Assembly: GCF_040183065.1 (NCBI RefSeq)
Contig: NC_091119.1
Coordinates: forward strand, 201,424,043-201,488,042
Source of the DNA: Periplaneta americana
Lineage: Eukaryota > Arthropoda > Insecta > Blattodea > Blattidae
DNA length: 64,000 nt
Direction: 5' to 3'
The notes under the pieces were generated by a model, which ran no database searches, was not told the origin of the DNA, and saw only the letters and a program-made list of their open reading frames with translations. Made by a program: the position numbers and the translations under genes. Shown here piece after piece: positions 54,020 to 64,000 of the stretch (within the stretch, counting starts at the first letter, position 1; every line of letters starts with the position of its first letter).

Positions 54020-56935
54020 TCAAACACTCATTCACCCACTCAGGTACTGAACCATTTATAACTTCACCCATTCACCCAACCACTCATTTACCCATCCTTT
54101 CACCAATCTTTCTACAACTCATTCAACCACCCAGTTAGTGAACCATGGGTGAACTGAATCACCCATTCATCCAACCACTCATTCATCTACCCATTCACAA
54201 GCCACTCTTTCATTTACCCATTCACTCTGCTACTCATTCATTCACCCATTCACTCTGCTACTCATTCATTGACCCAACCACTCATTCATCCACCCAACCA
54301 TTCATTCATTCAGTCACCCATTCTATCTGCTACTCATTCATTCACCCATTCACTCTGCTACTCATTCATTCACCCATTCACTCTGCTACTCATTCATTCA
54401 CCCATTCACTCTGCTACTCATTCATTCACCCATTCACTCTGCTACTCATTCATTCACCCATTCACTCTGCTACTCATTCATCCACCCATTCACTCTGCTA
54501 CTCATTCATCCACCCATCCACCCAACCATTCATTCATTCATTCATTCAGTCACCCATTCATTCTGCTACTCATTCAGTCACCCATTCACTCTGCTACTCA
54601 TTCATCCACCATCCACCCAACCATTCATTCATTCAGTCACCCATTCATTCTGCTACTCATTCATTCACCCATTCACCCTGCTACTCATTCATTCACCCAT
54701 TCACCCTGCTACTCATTCATTCACCCATTCACTCTGCTACTCATTCATTCACCCATTCACTGTGCTACTCATTCATTCACCCATTCACTCTGCTACTCAT
54801 TCATTCACCCATTCACCCTGCTACTCATTCATTCACCCATTCACCCTGCTACTCATTCATTCACCCATTCACTCTGCTACTCATTCATCCACCCATTCAC
54901 TCTGCTACTCATTCAGTCACCCATTCACTCTGCTACTCATTCATCCACCCAACCATTCATTCATTCACCCATTCATTCTGCTACTCATTCAGTCACCCAT
55001 TCACTCTGCTACTCATTCATCCACCCATCCACCCAACCATTCATTCATTCATTCATTCATTCATTCATTCAGTCACCCATTCATTCTGCTACTCATTCAT
55101 TCACCCATTCACCCTGCTACTCATTCATTCACCCATTCACCCTGCTACTCATTCATTCACCCATTCACCCTGCTACTCATTCATTCACCCATTCACCCTG
55201 CTACTCATTCATTCACCCATTCACCCTGCTACTCATTCATTCACCCATTCACCCTGCTACTCATTCATCCACCCATTCACTCTGCTACTCATTCAGTCAC
55301 CCATTCACTCTGCTACTCATTCATCCACCCATCCACCCAACCATTCATTCATTCATTCATTCATTCACCCATTCACCCTGCTACTCATTCATTCACCCAT
55401 TCACCCTGCTACTCATTCATTCACCCATTCACCCTGCTACTCATTCATTCACCCATTCACCCTGCTACTCATTCATTCACCCATTCACCCTGCTACTCAT
55501 TCATTCACCCATTCACCCTGCTACTCATTCATTCACCCATTCACTCTGCTACTCATTCATCCACCCATCCATTCATTCATTCATTCATTCATTCATCCAT
55601 TCACTCTGCTACTCATTCATTCACCCATTCACCCTGCTACTCATTCATTCACCCATTCACCCTGCTACTCATTCATTCACCCATTCACTCTGCTACTCAT
55701 TCATCCACCCATTCACTCTGCTACTCATTCAGTCACCCATTCACTCTGCTACTCATTCATCCACCCATCCACCCAACCATTCATTCATTCAGTCACCCAT
55801 TCATTCTGCTACTCATTCAGTCACCCATTCACTCTGCTACTCATTCATCCACCCATCCACCCAACCATTCATTCATTCATTCATTCATTCAGTCACCCAT
55901 TCATTCTGCTACTCATTCATTCACCCATTCACCCTGCTACTCATTCATTCACCCATTCACCCTGTTACTCATTCATTCACCCATTCACCCTGCTACTCAT
56001 TCATTCACCCATTCACCCTGCTACTCATTCATTCACCCATTCACCCTGCTACTCATTCATTCACCCATTCACCCTGCTACTCATTCATTCACCCATTCAC
56101 TCTGCTACTCATTCATCCACCCATCCATTCATTCATTCATTCATTCATTCATTCATCCATTCACTCTGCTACTCATTCATTCACCCATTCACCCTGCTAC
56201 TCATTCATTCACCCATTCACCCTGCTACTCATTCATTCACCCATTCACTCTGCTACTCATTCATCCACCCATTCACTCTGCTACTCATTCAGTCACCCAT
56301 TCACTCTGCTACTCATTCATCCACCCATCCACCCAACCATTCATTCATTCAGTCACCCATTCATTCTGCTACTCATTCAGTCACCCATTCACTCTGCTAC
56401 TCATTCATCCACCCATCCACCCAACCATTCATTCATTCATTCATTCATTCAGTCACCCATTCATTCTGCTACTCATTCATTCACCCATTCACCCTGCTAC
56501 TCATTCATTCACCCATTCACCCTGCTACTCATTCATTCACCCATTCACCCTGCTACTCATTCATTCACCCATTCACCCTGCTACTCATTCATTCACCCAT
56601 TCACCCTGCTACTCATTCATCCACCCATTCACTCTGCTACTCATTCAGTCACCCATTCACTCTGCTACTCATTCAGTCACCCATTCACTCTGCTACTCAT
56701 TCATTGACCCAACCACTCATTCATCCATCCATTCACCCAACCATTCATTCATCCACCCAGTCACCCAACTACTCGTTGACACACCCAGTCACCCAACCAC
56801 TCATTGGTTTACCCATTTACTAAGCCACTCACCCATTCATTCATCACCCATCCGCTTACCATTCACTCAACCACTCATTGATCTGTCCAGTCACTCACTC
56901 AGACACTCACCCGCTCACTTATTCATTCAGTTTTG
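54020..56935 (+). repeat. 2.9-kb satellite, 28-bp unit, with ~560-bp higher-order blocks
   Basis: The main unit is CTACTCATTCATTCACCCAT TCACCCTG, with CTCTG, AGTCACC and ATCCACC variants and local ATTC expansions. Blocks recur: the stretch starting at 55741 returns at 56301 (560 = 20 x 28). All three plus frames stay open (757-892 codons) because the unit has no stop in any frame and 28 is not a multiple of three, so each frame cycles through the same 28-residue peptide. It starts and ends gradually in CCACTCATT-type degenerate repeats. Not a protein gene. Confidence 0.95.
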
Positions 56936-58041
56936 TCAGATACTCGCAGTCGTCATGTTTTGTCTGCAGCCTTGTAGCTCGACACACGTTTTATTTTTAG
57001 AATGGTTTCGCTTTGATTTCTGTTTACAGAAATAAAAATACTTACAAAGGTATCATCGATTTGCCGCAGTGCTTATACGGACGAACATTTTGTTTTACTT
57101 TGACGTACCTGAAAGTAATGATAGACTGCAAACTCTGGAAAGTACGTTTGGATAGAAGACACGAAAGCACGAGTGATCCTAGTCATTACGGTACTGCCTG
57201 TAGCCACTAGTTGACGTATTATCGAGAAAAAAGCGGGTTTATGTTGTGAAGAAAATATACGGAAAGGAAAGCGTGTTGGAGGAAAATGCAAGATCCAAAG
57301 AAGTCCAGGATGATGTAGGAAGGCTTGCCAGGGGCACGTTGTCTGTTTGCCTACGCAGAATTGTATCATAGGTGGTTGAACTTGCAAGGGCGTTGGCTCC
57401 TGGGTCAATGTACCTTAAAAAACAAACTTGTGACGAAGAAGAGTTCATTTATATGCAAAGTTCGTCTTGGCAAATAGAGCCAACACCCCCATAAGCAACA
57501 AATTGTTCTGATTTCTGTTTTCCGCAGTCACTTGTCTCCTTTCCCAGTGGCGGAGGACGGTATTCCGGTGGGCAGAACTTACACACTGCTCAAGAAAAGT
57601 GTTATCAATAAGCCTATTACCATTATCTGAGTACCAGAAAAAGTCACAAATATGTTACACGCGTTTCGGAATAATTCAACCCATTTATCATACGACATAC
57701 CCCGTGTTCAATTTTGAATGAGAGCTGCCGGCATTTGTTTCTATATATCCATGACGTCATCATCTCGGAACGAGTCAAGGCATAGATAAACTATGTAGGC
57801 CATGTCTGTTGTTAACATTGTTCGTTTGTTTTGTCAACAAATGAATGCAGCCGTATACTAAAAACAAGAAATGAACGTCAGCCATGTTATTATTACAACC
57901 AAATTAAATGTAATATATTTTAAATATTTATTTTTGAATGTTAGAATAGAATGAATTAGTACATATTTATTCTTAAAACTTACTTCCGCACAGGAATTTT
58001 AGTTGGCGAGCAACATTGTTATTAATCAGTGTAAAAATATA
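56936..58041. other. unassigned region
   Basis: Overlapping 65-111-codon frames at 57010-57450 on both strands have no motif; 57470-57560 is less AT-rich. No transposon ends identified. Confidence 0.3.
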
Positions 58042-59573
58042 TTTGTGCGAGATCGTGCGTATTTGCTTGGTTTTCGCACAAAACCAATCCGCGGAAAGTC
58101 TAAAATTCCATATTCAGTATTTCCAACCTAACACACATAACAATTTCCCTCTTCTTACCGCTTAAGTGACATATTGATTTTACTGCTTTAGGCTTTTAAC
58201 ATATTGTTTTTAGAGACGTTCAATATAGTAATAATTATAAATTGGAAACTTACCACTGTAATTTCACCTAAACTACACTGTTAATTATTGTTTTTAAATA
58301 TTTGCAAAAATTAAGTAAACTCTACAACTCCACTAAAGTTACTGCATTCGTGATGCAAGTAACATTAAGGAAGCCGTGAAAAAATCAACAAGATTTCAGA
58401 CTCATCATAGACTGGGGGAAAAAAAAGACAGACGTATATCACGGCCTGCTGGAGTATAGTAAACACAGGAAACATTTTAAAGCAACAATGTTGAAGATAG
58501 ATATTTTTGTTTTGCAAATTTGCCGTCATTGAACAGAAACCAAGATGGAGATTTCATTGCAACTAGTTAGAAATTCCTCTTTCAGGTATGTAATAAACGA
58601 TCTTCGCGCAAAATAATGTACGATACACGAGCGGTATGTTTTCTTTCAATTCTCGGAAATTAAAAAAGCTCAACTACGTTTCGCTTTTTCAAACTTTTCC
58701 TCGGACATGAAAACTTCAACATACCGCTCTTGTAACGCATAATACTATTTTGTGCGAGATCGTGCGTATTTGCTTGTTTTCCGCAAAGAACCAATACGCG
58801 ATAAGTGTGAAATACCACATTCAGTATTCCCAACGTAACACACATAACAATTTCCCTCTTCTTACCGCTTAAGCGCGACATTCATTTTACTTCTTTAGGC
58901 TTTTAATATATTATTTTTAGAGACGTTTAACATAGTAATAATTATAAATTGGAAACTTACCACTGCAATTTCACCTAAATTGCAATGTTAATTATTGTTT
59001 TTAAATATTTTCAAAAATTAAGCAAACTCTACTATTCCACGAAACTTATTGCATTCCTGATACAAGTAACATTAAGGAAGCCGTGAAAAAATCAACAAGA
59101 TTCCAGATGCCGATGTTATTACTGCAATATGTTATATAAATAATATTGTTAAAATATTAAAATGAAAAATAAATCATTACATAACCTTACCGTTTGTTTT
59201 AAGTTCGCATTTATAGACTGGGGGAAAAAAAAAGACAGACGTATATCACGGCCTGCTGGAGTATAGTAAACACAGAAAACATTTTAAGCAACAATGTTGA
59301 AGAAAGATATTTTGGTGTTCCGAAGTTGCTGTCATTAAACAGAAACCAATATGGAGATTTCATTACAACTAATTAGAAATTCGTCTTTCAGGTATGCAAT
59401 AAACGATCTTCGCACAAAATAATGTACGATACACGAGCGGTATGTTTGTTTTCATGTTCTCGGAAATTAAAAAAGCTCAACTACGTTTCGCTTTTTCAAA
59501 CTTTTCCTCGGACATGAAAACTTCAACATACCGCTCTTGTAACGCATATTACTATTTCGTATAGTAGAGGGAC
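58042..59573. repeat. tandem duplication, ~0.7-0.8-kb unit, two copies
   Basis: TTTGTGCGAGATCGTGCGTA starts at 58042 and again at about 58748, and the sequence is then parallel: TTACCGCTTAAG, AAGGAAGCCGTGAAAAAATC, GACAGACGTATATCACGGCC, ACGAGCGGTATGTT. The second copy has about 100 bases (GATGTTATTACTGCAATATG on) missing from the first. Each unit contains an inverted pair GAGCGGTATGTT / AACATACCGCTC about 90 bases apart. No protein recognised. Confidence 0.88.
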
Positions 59574-60213
59574 AGTGTTTTACACATACCAATTTTCATT
59601 ATTGTACAGTAATGGAGGAAAAAAATGTTCAATATTTCCAAAACTTTTACTGCTGTAAGCTGTGCCTAACCCCTTAAGTCTCCCTTTGGTTGCTGGAAAC
59701 AGCCCGAATCAGTACAGGCACAACGAGACGAATAAATTGATATTCTTGCTTAATGTTCATCTGATAAGTGCCGGCAATACAATACAGTATACCATATCTT
59801 TATAGCTTTGCCCCAGATTGTGTAGCGTAAGGTGGCATTTAGTCGAGAAAACTATGGAAAGATTACGCTTATCGAACCTAAATATTGTTTACGGATGTTG
59901 AACGTGCGAGGGCGTTAGGCGTAACTTCTATTACAGGGAAGACGGAAGTTTCCTTTAAGAGTAATGTTAAGTAATCTGGACTGGAAACAAAGTGCGCACA
60001 CTATGACGGCATGCAGCGCCGTCGGTGGCTGCGGGGATGACTAACCAGCACCTTGCTTGTAACATCAGAGATCCTGCGGCTTCTGAACGTGGATCGTATT
60101 TCATAAAGTGAAATATCACTTGTCTGGTCTTGATTTTCAAGAAGTACCAAGGTAGAGGTGGCATATTTGCACCAGAGACACCACCGTCAACTGCTGCTTT
60201 TGCTACTGCTAAA

Positions 60214-60215
<2 letters not shown>
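59574..60215. other. unassigned region
   Basis: No repeat or motif. A minus-strand 65-codon frame at 59967-60164 is not recognised. Confidence 0.3.

Positions 60216-60276
<61 letters not shown>
60216..60276. repeat. (ATT)n microsatellite
   Basis: About 20 ATT triplets directly abutting a plus-strand LINE A fragment. Confidence 0.95.
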
Positions 60277-60277
60277 C

Positions 60278-61010
60278 ATCCAGTCTGCTGTCAAAAAATC
60301 TGAGAGTTAGAATTTATAAAACAGTTATATTACCGGTTGTTCTGTATGGTTGTGAAACTTGGACTCTAAGTCTCGGCCTCCCCAAAGGTCTTTTTCCCTC
60401 CGGCCTTTCAACTAACACTATGCATTTTTGGATTCGCCCATACGTGCTACATGCCCTGCCCATCTCAAATGTCTGGATTTAATGTTCCTAATTATGTCAG
60501 GTGAAGAATACAATGCGTGCAGTTCTGTGTTGTGTAACTTTCTCCATTCTCCTGTAACTTCATCCCTCTTAGCCCCAAATATTTTACTAAGCACCTTATT
60601 CTCAAACACCCTTAACCTATGTTTGTCTCTCAAAGTGAGAGTCCAAGTTTGACAACCATAAAGAACAACCGGTAATATAACTGTTTTATAAATTCTAACG
60701 TTCAGATTTTTTGATAGCAGACTGGATGATAAAAGCTTCTCAACCGAATAATAACACGCATTTCCCATATTTATTCTGTGTTTAATTTCCTCCCGAGTAT
60801 CATTTATATTTGTTACTGTTGCTCCAAGATATTTGAATTTTTCCACCTTTTCTAAGGATAAATTTCCAATTTTTATATTTCCGTATCGTACAATATTCTC
60901 GTCACGAGACATAATCATATACTTTGTCTTTTCTGGATTTACTTCCAAACCTATCGCTTTACTTGCTTCAAGTGAAATTCCCGTGTTTTCCCTAATCGTT
61001 TGTGGATTTT
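60278..61010 (-). pseudogene. LINE family A, copy A5, with an inverted 89-bp piece
   Basis: 60367-61010 on the minus strand is family A: MEVNPEKTKYMIMSRDENIV, then EKFKYLGATVTNINDTREEI, LPVVLYGCQTWTLTLRDKHR and RHLRWAGHVARMGESKNA, a 176-residue open frame reaching further 5' than other copies. At 60278-60366 a plus-strand piece encodes SSLLSK.L.VRIYKTVILPV, i.e. the same family in the opposite direction, joined head to head where the C-terminal end should continue. Confidence 0.8.
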
Positions 61011-61930
61011 AATATAAAATATATTTAAAAGATATCATTTCAAAACTGTTAGCCCTAATGGCAACGAATGTTGTACAGATGATAGTATTGTTTGCATGTT
61101 AATGTAGTTTAAAATTCAAAATGTGTGAAGTTTTAAAAAATCACAAAAGCGTCTCCTTAAATTGTTGTCCTAGTGAAGTTATTTCTCGAAGTATGCAAAC
61201 ACTGCTTTAGTAGGAAGTTGCATTTATTACCAGATTGTCTCATGCATATTCATATCATAGATTTGTTAGTACTCGTAATTTTTAAAGGTACCAGAATCGC
61301 TAATATTATTGACATGTAGGTCTGTCAGAAACGAGAACTCTCACTCTAATGCTAATGCTGCTGTACGGAAGTTAAGTCAAGCATGAGAATATTTACTAGA
61401 AAACATCTGCATGGAGCAGAGCGCTTGACCTTCCACCACCGTTGACCTGTACGCCGCTGGTCTTCTGCATGGTGGCTAGGCTCTTTTAAATCAATATTCA
61501 GAATTTCTGTGGGAAAAGGCATTTGGGAGTTCATGGAGGAAGATGAGATTTGCATTTTTATGCTCTTCTCGTAACCCCGCTGCTTTCCTGGGATTTCTTA
61601 AGTTCTTTAACTCAATAGAAATCGTATTTTTAACCACATGTTCACAAATCAAAGTTATTTTTATACAGGGTGGTCCGAAATTCGCGCATGCGGGATAAGT
61701 AGTGAGAATTATGGATGGAAATGGAGAAGAAAATATTACTGACAAATTTCGTCCGTAGAATTTTTAATTACACAAAACTGCACAACTTAGAATGTCTTAG
61801 TAGCGTACTGAATTGTAACATTTACATGCGGTAGCTAGCAAGCATTAAAATGCAAAGTAATGGATAAACAATAATTTGTTATAAAGTTATGGAGGAGTAT
61901 AATGTAACACAGACATAATTCGTTCGTTGC
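61011..61930. other. unassigned, with one isolated mariner-like terminus
   Basis: TATACAGGGTGGTCCGAAAT at about 61663 looks like a mariner terminal repeat, but no matching inverted end is found nearby. Two minus-strand frames (67 and 84 codons, 61352-61745) show no motif. Confidence 0.35.
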
Positions 61931-61932
61931 TT

Positions 61933-62668
61933 ACTTACAGATGCATTTTAGGGAACCCGGAAGTTCATTGCCGCCCTCACATAAGCCCACCATCAGTCCT
62001 ATTATGAGCAAGATTAATCCAGTCTCTATCATCATATCCCACCTACCTCAAATCCATTTTAATATTATCCTCCCATCTACGTCTCGACCTCTCAAAAGAT
62101 CTTTTTCCCCTCAGGTCTCCCAACTAACATACTATATGCATTTCTTGGTTAACCCTTACGTGCTACATGCTCTGTCCATCTCAAACGTCTGGATTTAATG
62201 TTCCTAATTATGTCAGGTGAAGAATACAATGCGTGCAGTTCTGTGTTGTGTAACTTCCTCCATTCTCCTGTAACTTCATCCCTCTTAGCCCCAAGTATTT
62301 TCCTAAGCACCTTATCCTCGAACACCCTTAACCTCTGTTTCTTTCTCACAAAGTGAGAGACCAAGTTTCACAACCATACAGAACAACCGGTAATGTAACT
62401 GTTTTATAAATTCTAACTTTCAGATTTTTTGAGAGCAGACTGGATAACAAAAGCTTCTCAACCGAATAATAACAGGCATTTCCCATATTTATTCTGCGTT
62501 TATTTCCTCCCGAGTGTCATTTATATTTGTTATTGTTGCTCCAAGATATTTGAATTTTTGCAACTTTTCAAAGAATAAATTTTCAATTTTTATATTTCCA
62601 TTTCGTACAATATTCTGGTCACGAGACATAATCATATGCTTTGTGTTTTCGGGATTTCGTACATTAGA
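61933..62668 (-). pseudogene. LINE family A, copy A6
   Basis: The minus strand covers the tail next to TTGCTTACTTACAG, the RRRWEDNIKMDL region, LRWTEHVARKG, VFEDKVLRKILGAKRDEVTG and VLYGCETW, on to KFKYLGATITNINDTREEI and MSRDQNIVRNGN. Frames change several times. It is the longest family A copy by extent but not by open frame. Confidence 0.8.
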
Positions 62669-62994
62669 GAAAGATAATAAAAATAAAAATAAATATGCCT
62701 AAATAGGGGAAGTGGTTTGGGTATGAACGTTCATCTTAAATCATTCTACGGATCATTTGCTCTACGATCACAGGAGTAACATTTATTTTCAAAATACAGT
62801 TCTGCCACGAAGAGTGTTTAACTATTATGATGAAAGTTATATCATGGAAGTACGTCATTTTGCCCCATTAGGGTCTGATTGTTGCTAGGTGTGTTCCGTT
62901 GGGAAAAGACTGGATATAAGTGTTGCCAATCAGAAAATTTTTAACATATATTATAAGTTGCACTATTTACAGAATTTGTCGTTTAATAACATTA

Positions 62995-63023
62995 TCATCA
63001 TCATCATCATCATCATCATCATC
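62995..63023. repeat. (ATC)n microsatellite
   Basis: About nine ATC triplets just upstream of LINE G2. Confidence 0.9.
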
Positions 63024-63032
63024 TTCATTAAG

Positions 63033-63668
63033 CTCTAAAATCGTCTTTTTGTATAGTCGATTTAGAATTTCATTCGGAGACGAAATAGTAATAGGCTACC
63101 GCAAATTTTTCTTTGTTAACCGCACAATAGTAGACTGGAACAGCTTACCTGCGGCAATCTTTCAGGGTGGTCCTTTCAAAATCAATACATTTAAGGAAAG
63201 GTTGAGAAGATTAGACTGAAAATTTAATTGTAGGTGCAGTGTAATTATCTAAGTTGTGTCATGTAGTTAATTAAGTTGATATGTAATTAAGATGATATGT
63301 AATTTAATTGATATGTAAATAAATTAAGTTCATGTGTAATTAAGATGATATGTAATTAAGTTTATATGTAATTAATTAAGGTGATATGTAATTACTAAAA
63401 TTGGTAATAGTTGGGTGAAATAGAAGTACTTATAAGTTAGATTTACTTTTGCTTATTGTAGGCGTTATTATAGAATGGTTTTTAATTATGGTCCTAGGTT
63501 TATTGCATCTATTTATTTATAGTTAGAAATAAATTTAGGTTTATTTTATTTCATTAATTTTTTTATTGCTGTAATTATTGTATTATTGTAATGGTATTAT
63601 TGTATATTATATATCACTGCCACCAGGTGTATACCCAATTGTAGTGTTAATAAATACATACATACATA
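63033..63668 (+). mobile_element. LINE family G, 5'-truncated copy G2
   Basis: Coding end FFFVNRTIVDWNSLPAAIFQ then FKERLRRLD and a stop at about 63219 aligns with LINE G1 (FSFLNRTINDWNDLPAAVFE). The 3' UTR has about eight GATATGTAATTAA-like repeats (63260-63400) and ends CACTGCCACCAGGTGTATAC, then AATAAATACATACATACAT. Only ~60 C-terminal residues are present. Confidence 0.8.
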
Positions 63669-63696
63669 TTAGGCACATCTTGTCAGTGTATGATTT

Positions 63697-63931
63697 GAGC
63701 CGTTCAGAGCAAAAGTGGTGTAAGTCAAAATTGGGTAATGAGCTTTAAAGTAAAAATCGTGTAAAATACAGCGCAAAGTAGCAGTTAATATGTCTTTCGT
63801 GCTATCCATCGACTACTAATAGTTTAAATAAATTGAATATTAATTGCTACTTTGCGCTGTATTTTACAGAATGTTTACTTTAACACTCATTACCAATTCT
63901 TGACTTACACCACTTCTGCTCTGAACGGCTC
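63697..63931. mobile_element. 235-bp MITE with ~95-bp inverted ends
   Basis: GAGCCGTTCAGAGCAAAAGT and its close reverse complement extend inward to AATACAGCGCAAAGTAGC. ATTT on both sides (63693-63696 and 63932-63935) is a 4-bp target duplication. The element is nearly all stem with a ~45-base loop. No coding. Confidence 0.9.
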
Positions 63932-64000
63932 ATTTATTGTTATTCCATTGCTTATTTCATTCCGTTCATTAAGCTCACTCAAATCGTACAGCAAATTGTA

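Noticed and set aside
54145-57035. Three overlapping plus-strand frames of 757-892 codons
   Set aside because: They are the three frames of a 28-bp satellite without stop codons. The peptide is the same cyclic repeat in each, with no domain.
61663-61690. Complete mariner element from the TACAGGGTGG terminus
   Set aside because: No inverted partner end or transposase was found within the window.

Overview
This is a gene-poor, AT-rich stretch of animal nuclear DNA, almost certainly from an insect. It is built from layered transposable elements, tRNA-headed SINEs and tandem repeats. Several LINE, SINE and mariner families look like those I associate with cockroach/termite (Blattodea) genomes, Periplaneta-like in particular. 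That species guess is recognition from memory, not a search. No intact host gene can be supported. The nearest thing to host signal is a GC-rich patch near 9.68-9.91 kb with an NRF1-like site, an initiator-like motif and a short start-codon exon ending in a consensus splice donor. LAYOUT. 0-9.4 kb: a small TA-flanked MITE, a LINE (family A), a possible LTR-retroelement 3' end, two SINEs and a LINE (family F). The family F copy is interrupted by a 256-bp MITE, by a second LINE (family G) and probably by a decayed mariner; a Helitron-like element follows. 9.4-24 kb: the candidate promoter/exon, then LINE families C, A and B (B carries a SINE with an 11-bp target duplication). Next come a 0.6-kb element (D) split by two other transposons, a ~230-bp-arm foldback, a nearly complete DD41D mariner with ~160-bp terminal repeats and one stop codon, a 932-bp inverted-repeat element carrying a SINE, a second Helitron-like copy, and a second copy of element E. 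24-36 kb: LINE B copies, one split by a 0.6-kb composite insert; a hAT element containing a solo LTR; a 141-bp tandem array; hairpin repeats; and a pogo-like element carrying a LINE and a Penelope 3' end. 36-46 kb: a Penelope-like element with reverse transcriptase and GIY-YIG endonuclease, element D again carrying a LINE that itself carries a TTAA-flanked MITE, LINE B interrupted by a foldback element whose right arm has expanded into an 11-unit minisatellite, a 38-bp minisatellite with a 342-bp higher-order period, and a pogo/Tigger-like element. 46-64 kb: LINE F, a 744-bp TTAA element, a long/short transposon pair, an inverted pair of Penelope 3' ends, a 2.9-kb 28-bp satellite, a ~0.7-kb tandem duplication, more LINE A and G copies and a terminal MITE. 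HOW IT FITS TOGETHER. Insertion order can be read from target-site duplications and from which element interrupts which, so the window is a readable transposition record. Most coding remnants are broken by stops, frameshifts or truncation, so little here is likely to be autonomous. The points most worth following are the hammerhead-like folds at the ends of three different Penelope fragments, the conversion of one MITE arm into a minisatellite, the long foldback as a possible small-RNA source, and the two long-TIR TTAA elements.
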